A stretch of 64,000 nucleotides of DNA from Archaeoglobus sp. GTDB taxonomy: Archaea; Halobacteriota; Archaeoglobi; Archaeoglobales; Archaeoglobaceae. Under the pieces are notes generated by a model. That model searched no databases and had not been told where the DNA came from. It saw nothing but the letters and a program-made list of their open reading frames with translations. Where the stretch lies: positions 1 to 64,000 of the forward strand of contig JACDNU010000003.1 in assembly GCA_017656505.1 (NCBI GenBank), in the 5' to 3' direction. Made by a program: the position numbers and the translations under genes. Below are positions 53,942 to 62,583 of this stretch, in pieces; position 1 is the stretch's first letter; every line of letters starts with the position of its first letter.

Positions 53942-54703
53942 CTATCGTCTCAACCTCTTGAATTCTTCTACAACTTGCGGCAGAATTTCCTCAGCTTTTC
54001 CATACGCAACCGCATCGAAAATGTGATCTTTTTCTGTTGGTTCGAGATTCACTATCGCAAGCTTCGCTCCACTCCTTTTCGCAATTTCGGGCAGGCTTGC
54101 AGCAGGGTATACAACAAGCGAAGAACCGACTACGATGAACACGTCACATTTTCTTGACTCTTCCATGGCTTCCGAAAGCACATCAGGTGGTAAAGGTTCT
54201 CCAAAGAAAACAACTCTTGGCTTTAAAAGCTCACTCCCGCAAACCTCGCAAACGGGCTGTTTCTTCTTCAGAATCTCTTCGATATATTCCCAATCGTATT
54301 CTTTCCCACATTCTAGGCAGTCAACATAGCTCATCGAGCCGTGGAGCTCAAGGACTTTTTTACTTCCCGCACTCTGATGGAGCATATCGATGTTCTGGGT
54401 TATCACAGCCTTGACAACTCCTTCCTCTTCCAGCTCTGCGATAGCATAATGAGCCGGATTGGGGGATGCTTTGGCTTTGACTATCAGCTCCTTCGCAAAC
54501 TCCCAGAATTTGGCCGGATTCCTTTTGAATCCGTAAATTGATGCAACCTCTTCGGGATTCCATCTCATCCATAATCCGTCTGCCCCTCTGAAAGTTGGTA
54601 TTCCACTTGCCACCGAAATGCCAGAGCCAGTAAAAACCACCGCATGTTTGGCATTTACCAACATCCGGGAAATCTTTTTAATCTGCTCCTCTATTATGTC
54701 CAT
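53942..54703 (-). CDS. SIR2 deacetylase (Sir2Af2-like)
   Basis: A 253-residue sirtuin: HAVVFTGSGISVASGIPTFRG, AVITQNIDMLHQSAG, ELHGSMSYVDCLEC...CEVCG and VGSSLVVYPAASLP. Unlike the sirtuin at 49732 it lacks the Tyr-x-x-Arg pair, so it is the deacetylase-type, like A. fulgidus Sir2Af2, which acts on the chromatin protein Alba. The ATG at 54703 is preferred; an upstream start at 54724 adds seven residues. Confidence 0.9.
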   Translation of the reverse strand: MDIIEEQIKKISRMLVNAKHAVVFTGSGISVASGIPTFRGADGLWMRWNPEEVASIYGFKRNPAKFWEFAKELIVKAKASPNPAHYAIAELEEEGVVKAVITQNIDMLHQSAGSKKVLELHGSMSYVDCLECGKEYDWEYIEEILKKKQPVCEVCGSELLKPRVVFFGEPLPPDVLSEAMEESRKCDVFIVVGSSLVVYPAASLPEIAKRSGAKLAIVNLEPTEKDHIFDAVAYGKAEEILPQVVEEFKRLRR

Positions 54704-54777
54704 GTCCGTATCTTCAAAACTCATAGGACAAAAAATTTATTAATTGCTCTCAGGATGAATGCTCAGGAGGGATTAAA

Positions 54778-55470
54778 ACGGCGAGAAAAAGACATGCGAG
54801 AGTGAAGGATAAGTGGACTCTCAAAAAGTGGTACAAGCTCATAGCTCCCGAATACTTTGGAATGGGAGAGGTAGGTGAAACTCCCGCGGACGAGCCGGAG
54901 AAAGTGCTGAACAGGGTGGTAGAAGTCACTTTAGCCGAGCTGACAAACGATTACTCAAATCAGAACCCTTACAAGAAGCTTTACTTTAAAGTTTATAAAG
55001 TTGCGGGAAGCAACGCTTACACGAGTTTCTTCAGATATGAACTCGGCAGAGATTACATCAACAGCTTGACGAGGAGAAGGACAACGAAGGTTGAGGATGT
55101 CGTTGACATCACAACCAGTGATGGTTATGTGCTGAGAGTAAAGCCCGTAGCTTTCACCATCCGGAGGTGCAAGACATCCCAGCGAAGCGCGATAAGGAAA
55201 ATAATGAGGGAAATCATCTTAAACTCCAGCAATACCAACTTCGTGCAGTTCATTCAGGAGTGCATCCTCGGAAAGATTCCTTCTGAAATATACAAGAATG
55301 CTAAGAAGATATATCCACTGAGGAGAGTTGAGATAAGGAAGATAGAGCTGCTGAAAGAGCCAAAGGGAATTGAGAAGGGAGTCTTTGAAGAGGAAGTGAA
55401 GGAAGAGGTTGAGGCCAAAGAAGTAAAGGAAGTCGCAGAGCGACCAGAGAAAGCCGAGGCAGAAGCTTAA
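54778..55470 (+). CDS. rps3ae: 30S ribosomal protein eS1 (S3Ae), probable ACG start
   Basis: The protein from GTG 54802 reads V/M-KDKWTLKKWYKLIAPEYFG, with GETPADEPEKVLNRVVEVTLAEL and RRTTKVEDVVDI, all eS1. The frame continues upstream as T-A-R-K-R-H-A-R before GTG, the N terminus expected for archaeal eS1 if the codon ACG at 54778 is read as Met. GGAGG (54766-54770) is seven bases before ACG, the ideal ribosome-site distance; no site precedes the GTG. The C-terminal 35 residues are a Glu/Lys/Ala tail. Confidence 0.85.
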   Translation, partial: TARKRHARVKDKWTLKKWYKLIAPEYFGMGEVGETPADEPEKVLNRVVEVTLAELTNDYSNQNPYKKLYFKVYKVAGSNAYTSFFRYELGRDYINSLTRRRTTKVEDVVDITTSDGYVLRVKPVAFTIRRCKTSQRSAIRKIMREIILNSSNTNFVQFIQECILGKIPSEIYKNAKKIYPLRRVEIRKIELLKEPKGIEKGVFEEEVKEEVEAKEVKEVAERPEKAEAEA

Positions 55471-55560
55471 AAAGGGCTTAGAATAAGTCTGAGATTATGG
55501 AAGCTTAATGAGGGCTAAGAAGGTTTAAAGGTTTAAAGAATATTTTTATTTTCAATTCAA

Positions 55561-56418
55561 ATGAGAAAGCTCGGCCTAATAGCGGTTGCGATCATCTGGG
55601 CATCATCTTTTATTTTCATAAAGTGGGGATTGTTGGAGCTTAAGCCCTTCAATCTAGCTTTCTGGAGATTCCTTTTGGCCTCACCTCTGCTTTTTGGGTA
55701 CGTTTATTTAAGAAAAAGGGACAAATTGCTCAGCTTTGAAAAGCGGGATTTTCTGCCTCTGGTAGTTTTGGGGTTGACTGGTGTTTCCTTACTTTACGCC
55801 GTTCAGTTCATGGCATTGAAATTCACAACTGCTACGAACGCTTCGATCCTCATTAACAGCTCTGTTCTTTTCATCGCTGCATTCTCGATTCTTCTTTTGG
55901 GGGAGAGGATAACAACAGCAAGGGCTGGAGGAATAGTCGTTGGAATGGTCGGGATATCCTTAGTGCTTTCAAACGGCAAGCTGAATTTCTTCAGCAGCAC
56001 AACCCTCACAGGAGATCTTCTGATGATCTTTGACGGCTTGTTGTGGGCTATTTACACGATCGGCGGAAAATCCCTTCTTGAAAGGCATGAGGCTGATGCT
56101 CTAACAGCTTGGGCTTTTGTTGCGGGAATCTTTACCCTCCTCCCCTTCTTAACCTTCGAAGGACTGCAAATTCCGATAAAAATGCTCAGCTGGGCCTCGA
56201 TAATTTTTTTGGCAGTTTTCTGCTCGTTTGTAGGGTATCTGATATGGTACAAAGCTCTGGAGGTAGAAGATGCATCGAAGGTTGCGATATACATTTACAT
56301 GATCCCCTTTTTTACTGCGATAATGGCGTTCTTTCTTTTGAATGAGAAGATAACGGTTATTAAGATTTTGGGAGGGGTTTTAACAATTTTAGGAGTTTAT
56401 TTGGCTGAACGGGGCTAG
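55561..56418 (+). CDS. EamA/DMT family membrane transporter
   Basis: A 285-residue, ten-helix transporter of two EamA repeats, distinct from the one at 12173: VAIIWASSFIFIKWGLLELKPFNLAFWRF in pieces and TNASILINSSVLFIAAFSILLLGERIT. Substrate unknown. Confidence 0.87.
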   Translation: MRKLGLIAVAIIWASSFIFIKWGLLELKPFNLAFWRFLLASPLLFGYVYLRKRDKLLSFEKRDFLPLVVLGLTGVSLLYAVQFMALKFTTATNASILINSSVLFIAAFSILLLGERITTARAGGIVVGMVGISLVLSNGKLNFFSSTTLTGDLLMIFDGLLWAIYTIGGKSLLERHEADALTAWAFVAGIFTLLPFLTFEGLQIPIKMLSWASIIFLAVFCSFVGYLIWYKALEVEDASKVAIYIYMIPFFTAIMAFFLLNEKITVIKILGGVLTILGVYLAERG

Positions 56419-56620
56419 AATTGGAATATTTCTGTGTTTGGTTTCTATTGGCGTTAAAGATTATGTCAGATGCAGGAGATGTTGGAGAAGTTGGTGGTGA
56501 GGCAACAGAGGTCTCGATTGATGGTTTTGAAGATTGAGGAGAAGTGAGGGGTTAATTTTAAAGTAAGTATTTTTTAAAACTCTGATAAGTTTTTTATATA
56601 CCTCTATAAAATCAACCACT
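56419..56620. other. Spacer with promoter of the NYN gene
   Basis: About 200 bases without a gene. The last 30 bases carry TTTATATA (56593-56600), 21-28 bases before the NYN ATG at 56621, which predicts a leaderless mRNA. Confidence 0.45.
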
Positions 56621-57127
56621 ATGTCAGATCCAAATGATAAAGTTATAATTTTTATTGATGGATCTAACTTATTTTACGCTTGTAAAAGATTTAGTAGTGG
56701 GTTCAAAGTAGATTACGAAAAGCTTAGAAACATTTTAGCTGATGGAAGGAAATTAATCAGGGTATATTATTATGGTTTATTCAATCCATTCGACGGTAAA
56801 GTAAAAGAGAGGCAAATGAAATTCTTTCATGCCCTCCAAGAGATGGGATTTGAGGTTGTATACAAACCACTAAGAAAACGAAGTGATAATATGGTCGAGA
56901 TAGCTTTAGCTGTAGACTTACTATCTTTGGGTTATAAGAAAGCTTATGATATTGCGGTATTAGTTACAGGAGATGGCGATTTTGTTCGTGCGGTAGAGGT
57001 TATTAAATCAAGAGGATTGAGAGTTGAAGTTGCAATGTTTGAAAGTGCTACCAATCCAGAACTCAGAAGGAAAGCTGACAAGTTTATATCACTCGACAGC
57101 TTGGCAGACAAATTTGAGAAGAAGTAG
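56621..57127 (+). CDS. NYN-domain (PIN-like) RNase, LabA/DUF88 family
   Basis: A 168-residue single-domain protein: IIFIDGSNLFYA (Asp13), a basic stretch KPLRKRSDNMVEIALAVDLL (Asp99) and VLVTGDGDFVRAVEVIKSRG (Asp118 and Asp120). These acidic residues form the metal-dependent nuclease site of the PIN-like NYN fold. The DNA is more AT-rich than its neighbours, hinting at acquisition. It is followed by a GC-rich RNA-like sequence and a SWIM-nuclease gene. Confidence 0.88.
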   Translation: MSDPNDKVIIFIDGSNLFYACKRFSSGFKVDYEKLRNILADGRKLIRVYYYGLFNPFDGKVKERQMKFFHALQEMGFEVVYKPLRKRSDNMVEIALAVDLLSLGYKKAYDIAVLVTGDGDFVRAVEVIKSRGLRVEVAMFESATNPELRRKADKFISLDSLADKFEKK

Positions 57128-57133
57128 TTTTTA

Positions 57134-57190
57134 TTGCGGGTGACCAGCCTGATAGGCCGCTATGGGGGAACGCCCCGCCACCCGCAGAGG
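57134..57190 (+). ncRNA. Candidate structured non-coding RNA
   Basis: A GC-rich segment stands out in AT-rich DNA eight bases after the NYN stop. GCGGGTG (57136-57142) pairs with CACCCGC (57079 + 100 = 57179-57185) in a seven-base terminal stem; inside are a GGGG/CCCC hairpin (57065-57068 + 100 with 57173-57176) and a smaller GCC/GGC hairpin. In hyperthermophiles GC-rich islands of this size are often small RNAs. An AGA follows the stem, compatible with an H/ACA box, but the strand and the exact ends are uncertain. Confidence 0.5.
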
Positions 57191-57332
57191 TCTTATCTAA
57201 ACAGTACTTATAATTTCAATATTTAAAGTTTTTTAAAGATTAATGATCTCATGATTTCGCGATATGATCGAGCATGTCAAGAGTAACTCATTAGGTACAC
57301 TCCTCTTTTTATACCTCTTTTTGAAAAGTTAG

Positions 57333-57566
57333 GCCCTGGATTCTGGAGAGCTTTTTGAGATAAACCATCTGACCATCGATGAAGTAAAGAAGTGGCCCTT
57401 GGAGAAACAGCTGAAATGAATTATTGCCCTGAATTTGATTGCCGAGAGAGTTAAGACAGAGACTCCCGAAGCTCCAGAGATCCCTAAGTTCCTGGAAATC
57501 GGACGGCGTAGGGGAAGATCTTTCGCTAGGAGAGGGAACAAAATAGTCATGCTCAGCAATCGTTAA
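57333..57566 (+). pseudogene. Gene remnant interrupted by TGA
   Basis: A plus-strand frame runs ALDSGELFEINHLTIDEVKK to KKWPLEKQLK, meets TGA at 57417, and continues as IIALNLIAERVKTE to ISRR-like basic residues, ending at TAA 57564-57566. Codon use looks protein-like on both sides of the stop. It could be a decayed gene or, less likely, two tiny genes. Not recognised. Confidence 0.35.
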
Positions 57567-57596
57567 AGTTTTATTTTTCAATTTCAAATTATTTTT

Positions 57597-59096
57597 GTGA
57601 CAATCAAAAAGAAAGTTACACTTTTAAAGAAGCTAACTAAGAATGAAATGATTGAAATTTGCAAAAATCATGGGATTAAGGGTTATTCTGGGTTAAATCA
57701 AACAAAACTGGCTGAACACATTGCAAAAAATTGTGATTTGAGTTTAAAAGAGCTTGAAAATATCGTAAACTCTTTTTACGAGCAAAAACTCATCGCCAAA
57801 GTGAACGACGCAAAAGATCACTTTTTGTTGAAAAAGGTCAACATTGAGCATTTCGACGAGGATAGGGTGATAGCAGATGTTTCGGGCTACAGAGTTAAAA
57901 TCTCTAATCTGGGTAAAGACGACTTCTCATATTCCTGCGATGAGAAGTGTGCTGATTATACCTATCAAGTCAAGAAGGACCGTTATCCATTCTGCAAGCA
58001 CTATACGGCTGTATTGGCTGAACTGGTTTATCAAGGTTTGGTGGATCCAACTAACTTGAACTATGTTTCTGGTAAGGTTCTTGATGCTTTGCTTGCTCTT
58101 GTTGACGAGAGAAGAAAGGAAGAAGGAGTTTTAAAGCCGATTGGGAGGGATATCGAGAATACTCTGAACAACCTCATTCAAGATTACATCGAAATCTCCA
58201 GACAAAACACCAATCTATCCAGAAAGAAGTATAACGGGCCACCAGAGAGGATTTTCGAAGTTCTTACTGAGCAAGCTTTCCAGCTTCTTGAATTCGATAC
58301 AATCTCAAGGAGTAAGGAAGCAGGATGGGATCTACTCGTGATTGGAACCCATGCAACTCCCCCATACATAGCCGTTATAGAATGTAAAACAGCCGCAAGC
58401 GGTGTCTATGACTACATCACTAAAAACCCAGATTATTTGGTCAGGCTCAAATCTTACTGCATTGATCTGGTTAAGGAGAAGCTTCTCGGAGTTTACAAGG
58501 ACTATGTCAGGTACATGCTTGTTGTAGGCCCCGATTTTCCCAGAGAAATTGAGAGGTATTCCATGCAGTTCAGGCACATGACGGGTGGGATCAAGCTCTC
58601 ATTTCTGCCAGCTCCAACCTTGGTGTATCTGGTGAAGAGATATCGGGAGAATCCCATTCTCACGCATGACCTTCTTGAAATACTGTTCAGCTCGGAGAAG
58701 GTTGTTAGAGAAGAGGATGTGGACAGATTTTTTGAGGAGGCAGAGAGGAGAATAGAAAGCCTAATCGAAATCGCAAGGCAGAGACTGAGGGATAAGTTCA
58801 GAGAATTCGCTTCAAGGACCGCAGATGCATGCTTCGTTAAAATGGATGAGATTCTGCTTCAGAGCCTGATATATGATATATTGAACATTTTACAGCCTGA
58901 TCTTGTGAAGATGGGGAAGAAGAGCACAACTGGCGTTACAACGATTCATTTGAAGCATGATTACTTCAAAATCTGGGAGAAAGTTTTGGATGGTTTGATT
59001 GAAGAGTTCGTTAAGTTGCTCGAAGAAGAATCTGAGGTCCAGCAAAAGAGAACGGATCTAAAAGAAGAGTTGATTAAGTTTTTAGAGTTAAGGTGA
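57597..59096 (+). CDS. SAP-like / SWIM zinc finger / PD-(D/E)XK nuclease fusion
   Basis: 499 residues in three parts: an N-terminal helical SAP/Rho-N-like motif (about 14-45; KNEMIEICKNHGIKGYSGLN), a SWIM zinc finger (Cys114, Cys118, Cys133, His135; CDEKC...FCKH) and a nuclease domain with FEVLTEQAFQLLEF, GWDLLVIG (Asp245) and YIAVIECKTA (Glu262, Lys264). The C-terminal third is helical and ends in a charged coiled coil. The start is GTG 57597, just 31 bases after the remnant. I know no described family with this order of domains. Confidence 0.8.
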   Translation: MTIKKKVTLLKKLTKNEMIEICKNHGIKGYSGLNQTKLAEHIAKNCDLSLKELENIVNSFYEQKLIAKVNDAKDHFLLKKVNIEHFDEDRVIADVSGYRVKISNLGKDDFSYSCDEKCADYTYQVKKDRYPFCKHYTAVLAELVYQGLVDPTNLNYVSGKVLDALLALVDERRKEEGVLKPIGRDIENTLNNLIQDYIEISRQNTNLSRKKYNGPPERIFEVLTEQAFQLLEFDTISRSKEAGWDLLVIGTHATPPYIAVIECKTAASGVYDYITKNPDYLVRLKSYCIDLVKEKLLGVYKDYVRYMLVVGPDFPREIERYSMQFRHMTGGIKLSFLPAPTLVYLVKRYRENPILTHDLLEILFSSEKVVREEDVDRFFEEAERRIESLIEIARQRLRDKFREFASRTADACFVKMDEILLQSLIYDILNILQPDLVKMGKKSTTGVTTIHLKHDYFKIWEKVLDGLIEEFVKLLEEESEVQQKRTDLKEELIKFLELR

Positions 59097-59169
59097 TTAT
59101 TAAACTCGGTTGTGGAGATCTTTTAGACTATTAAAACTGTACTCGAGCTGAAACTAACAAAGAAAAGGA

Positions 59170-59177
59170 TTATAAAT
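59170..59177 (+). promoter_or_regulatory. TATA box of rbcL
   Basis: TTATAAAT lies 21-28 bases before the RuBisCO ATG at 59198 with purine-rich AGAAAAGGA just upstream (BRE-like). This predicts a strong, leaderless promoter. Confidence 0.6.
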
Positions 59178-59197
59178 TCCCTCCACGATTCTCAATC

Positions 59198-60442
59198 ATG
59201 GGATTCGAATGGTACACGACTTTTGTGGATCTGAACTACAAGCCGGAGGAGGATATCCTCTGTCACTTCAGAATCAAATCCGATATGCCGATTGAGGAGG
59301 CTGCTGGGAGAGTTGCCTCGGAAAGTTCTGTAGGAACCTGGACAACGTTAGCTGAGCTTCCTGAGAGAATAAAAAAGCTGATGGCGAGGGTTTATCAGAT
59401 AGAAGGAGATCGAATAAGCGTAGCTTATAACATCGAGCTTTTTGAGGAAGGAAACATTCCGCAGCTTTTAAGCTCGGTTGCAGGAAACATATTCGGAATG
59501 AGGGCTATACAAGGCCTAAGGTTCGAAGATTTTGAGATTCCTGAAAGCTATGCCAAACATTTTAAAGGTCCCCAGTTTGGAATCGATGGGATAAGGAAGA
59601 GGCTAAAAATATTCGATAGGCCTTTAACATGCACGGTTCCAAAGCCGAAGGTCGGTTTCGATGCTGAAGAGTATGCCAGAGTTGGGCTTAACTCTTGGCT
59701 TGGAGGTGTGGACATACTTAAGGATGATGAAAACTTGACGAGCCAGCCTTTCATCAGGTTTGAGAATCGGCTGGAAAAGGTTATGAAAGCGAGAGAAAAG
59801 GCGGAAAAAGAGACTGGAGAAAGGAAGACGTATCTTGCAAACATAACGGCGGAAACGAAAGAGATGGAGAAGAGGGCCAAGCTCGTAGCTGACTTTGGGA
59901 ACGAATATATAATGATCGATATTCTGACAGCAGGTTTCGCTGGACTTCAAACGCTGAGGGATGTCTGCGATGATTACGGCCTAGCAATCCACGCTCATAG
60001 GGCTATGCATGGAGCCTTCACGAGAAATCCGGAACATGGTATTTCGCTCAAGGTTATAACCAAATTGGCCAGGATGGCTGGAGTTGACAACATGCATGTT
60101 GGCACGGGAGTTGGGAAGATGGCTGGGGGCAAGGAAGAGGTCGAAGAGCTGGCTGAGGTTTGCAGGGCAGAATGGTATCATTTCAAGCAGGTATTCCCGG
60201 TCTCATCTGGGGGTTTGCATCCCGGTCTCATTCCGGATGTTATCAGTCTTTTCGGGAAAGATGTTATCATCCAAGCTGGAGGAGGAATCCATGGCCATCC
60301 TGATGGAAGTTTGGCAGGGGCGAAGGCCTTGAGGCAGGCTATTGAAGCATCTTTGCAAGGGGTATCTTTGGAAGAGTTTGCTGAAGGGCATGCGGAGCTG
60401 AGAAAAGCATTGGAGAAGTGGGGGAAAATCAGCCCTAAGTGA
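59198..60442 (+). CDS. rbcL: Ribulose-1,5-bisphosphate carboxylase, form III
   Basis: 414 residues. All catalytic residues appear: KPK (Lys149, Lys151), GGVDILKDDE (carbamylated Lys175, metal ligands Asp177 and Glu178), HAHRAMHGAF, HVGTGVGKMAGG (loop 6 Lys) and SSGGLHPG. The Met-Ala-Gly-Gly after the loop 6 lysine and archaeal context place it in form III. It would fix CO2 onto ribulose 1,5-bisphosphate made by the phosphoribulokinase at 231 or from AMP. Confidence 0.95.
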   Translation: MGFEWYTTFVDLNYKPEEDILCHFRIKSDMPIEEAAGRVASESSVGTWTTLAELPERIKKLMARVYQIEGDRISVAYNIELFEEGNIPQLLSSVAGNIFGMRAIQGLRFEDFEIPESYAKHFKGPQFGIDGIRKRLKIFDRPLTCTVPKPKVGFDAEEYARVGLNSWLGGVDILKDDENLTSQPFIRFENRLEKVMKAREKAEKETGERKTYLANITAETKEMEKRAKLVADFGNEYIMIDILTAGFAGLQTLRDVCDDYGLAIHAHRAMHGAFTRNPEHGISLKVITKLARMAGVDNMHVGTGVGKMAGGKEEVEELAEVCRAEWYHFKQVFPVSSGGLHPGLIPDVISLFGKDVIIQAGGGIHGHPDGSLAGAKALRQAIEASLQGVSLEEFAEGHAELRKALEKWGKISPK

Positions 60443-60555
60443 TTTTTCTTATTATGAGAATGAAAACTACTTTTTATTTCTTGTTTTAAGTAGCTATTTC
60501 GTGTATTTGGTTGAAAAATAGGAATGATTAAATACTTACAATCGAATTTACCCTC

Positions 60556-62520
60556 ATGAAGAATCCACTCAAAAATGTTCTGGTTGTTGGTGCAGGAACT
60601 ATGGGTCATGGAATAGCAGAGGTTTGCGCTCTTGCTGGCTATAACGTTATAATCGTTGACATAAACGAGAACATTCTCAGCAATGCTGTTGCAAGGATAA
60701 CCTGGAGTTTGAAGAAGCTTGAGGAGAAGAAAAAGATAAAGAGTGCCGATGAAGTGCTGAAGAGGATAGAAACAAGTCAGAAGCTTGAAGAAGTTGCCTC
60801 AAAGGCTGATTTTGTTATCGAAGCGGTGGTTGAGAAGACGGAAGTCAAGCACGAGGTCTTTAAAATTCTAGATGAGAAATGCAAGGAAGAATGCATTCTT
60901 TCAACTAATACCTCAACCATTCCGATAACAGATATAGCGAAGGCGACAAAGAGGGAAGATAAAGTTGTAGGTCTCCATTTCTTCAACCCCCCAACACTCA
61001 TAAGGCTGGTTGAGATAATAAAAGGAGAGAAAACCTCTGATGAAACGGTAAATGCAACGAAGAGGTTTGCGGAATCCATAGGAATGGATTATGTCATGGT
61101 TGAGAAAGACGTTCCCGGATTCCTAATCAACAGGATCAACATAAGGGTTTTTGTCGAAGCCATGCGATTGCTTGAAAAGTTCAAACCAGAAGAAATTGAC
61201 GCGGCGATAAGGTATAGGGCTGGTTTGCCAATGGGTATCTTCGAGGTTGTGGACTTCACGGGCGTTGATACGGTATACAACGTATTGAAAGAGGTTAACA
61301 AGAGGGGATTCAATGTCGAAATGCCTCCGATTCTTGAGAAGATGGTCGAGGAAAACGCCCTAGGGATGAAAACTGGAAAGGGATTCTACACCTATAAAAG
61401 CTTCTACGATAGAGCCAAGATTCCTAAAAAGTACGCATACAACGTAAATCCACTTCAGATTCTTGCTCCTGGCATAAACGAGGCTGCATGGCTCTTAAGG
61501 AATGGAATAGCAACGAAAGAGGATATTGATAAGGCAACGGTAAAGGGAATGGCGTATCCGAAGGGGATTCTGAGGTTTGCGGACAGCTATGGTATAGATA
61601 AGGTTGTTGATATTCTAAAATCAAGAAAGAGCAAGACTAAACTGGAGGAATATACACCAGATCCATGGCTTGAGGAAATGCAGAAAGAGGGTAAGTTAGG
61701 GAAGAAAAGCGGAGAAGGATTCTACAAGTACAACTTTGAAAGGGTTGATTTCGGGCCTGTCAGGTATGAAAAACGCCATGACTACGCTCTTATTACAATG
61801 CGGAGGCCAGAGAAGTTGAACGCTCTAAATGAGGAGATGTGGGTTGGATTGAACCAGGCATTCAAGAAGGCAGAGGACGATGAAGATGTCAGGGTTGCGA
61901 TATTGGCAGCTGAAGGAAGAGCCTTCTGTGCTGGCGATGACATCGCTGTGATGGGTTCATGGAAGGATCTCAAGGATGGAACGGATTTCTTTGAGAAAAT
62001 CGCTCTGCCTTTGGTTAATACACTGGCATACTACGAGAAACCTCTGATCTCGCTAATTAACGGTAATGCCTTTGGAGGGGGAATGGAACTGAACCTCTTC
62101 TTTGACGTTGTTATAGCAAGCGAAAAGGCAACATTTGCGGTTCCTGAAGGTTTGATAGGGGCAATACCGCCGATAGCCTCCTCTTTTGGCTATATGCTTT
62201 TCGGCAGGAAGATTGCGAGATATCTGCTGACAGGAGAGGTCATGGATGCTGAGGAGGCGAAAGAACTTGGAGTGGTAGACTTAGTTGTGCCGCATGAGAT
62301 GCTTGAGGAAGTCGCGATTGAGTTCGTTGACAGGATATCTATGCTAGCACCCCTTTCAGCGAGGGCGATAAAAAGATCGATGAACGCCGTGAGGGATTCG
62401 ATAAAGGTTGCGATGGACATAGCTGCCAGAGAAATCGAGCTCCTGATCCCAACTAAGGACTTTGCCGAAGGTATGAGGGCTTTCGTTTCGAAGAGGAGGC
62501 CTGAATGGATTGGTAGGTGA
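60556..62520 (+). CDS. Bifunctional 3-hydroxyacyl-CoA dehydrogenase / enoyl-CoA hydratase
   Basis: 654 residues. The N-terminal dehydrogenase (about 1-395) starts VLVVGAGTMGHGIAEVCALAGYNV in pieces and has LHFFNPPTLIRLVEI and a duplicated C-terminal domain. The hydratase (about 400-650) has AEGRAFCAGDD, NGNAFGGGMELNLFFDVVIAS and VPEGLIGAIPP. This archaeal fusion interconverts crotonyl-CoA, 3-hydroxybutyryl-CoA and acetoacetyl-CoA, used in fatty-acid or aromatic degradation. A TATA-like TTAAATA lies about 22-28 bases upstream. It is followed by a thiolase-superfamily operon. Confidence 0.93.
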   Translation: MKNPLKNVLVVGAGTMGHGIAEVCALAGYNVIIVDINENILSNAVARITWSLKKLEEKKKIKSADEVLKRIETSQKLEEVASKADFVIEAVVEKTEVKHEVFKILDEKCKEECILSTNTSTIPITDIAKATKREDKVVGLHFFNPPTLIRLVEIIKGEKTSDETVNATKRFAESIGMDYVMVEKDVPGFLINRINIRVFVEAMRLLEKFKPEEIDAAIRYRAGLPMGIFEVVDFTGVDTVYNVLKEVNKRGFNVEMPPILEKMVEENALGMKTGKGFYTYKSFYDRAKIPKKYAYNVNPLQILAPGINEAAWLLRNGIATKEDIDKATVKGMAYPKGILRFADSYGIDKVVDILKSRKSKTKLEEYTPDPWLEEMQKEGKLGKKSGEGFYKYNFERVDFGPVRYEKRHDYALITMRRPEKLNALNEEMWVGLNQAFKKAEDDEDVRVAILAAEGRAFCAGDDIAVMGSWKDLKDGTDFFEKIALPLVNTLAYYEKPLISLINGNAFGGGMELNLFFDVVIASEKATFAVPEGLIGAIPPIASSFGYMLFGRKIARYLLTGEVMDAEEAKELGVVDLVVPHEMLEEVAIEFVDRISMLAPLSARAIKRSMNAVRDSIKVAMDIAAREIELLIPTKDFAEGMRAFVSKRRPEWIGR

Positions 62521-62583
62521 TCAAGGTAAAAGATAATATAGAAGACCAAAATAGGCAAATCAAATCAAAGGGAGGTTAAGAAT

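Noticed and set aside
57309..57587. Two minus-strand frames of 76 and 92 codons
   Set aside because: Overlap a plus-strand frame with better codon use and show no recognisable motif.
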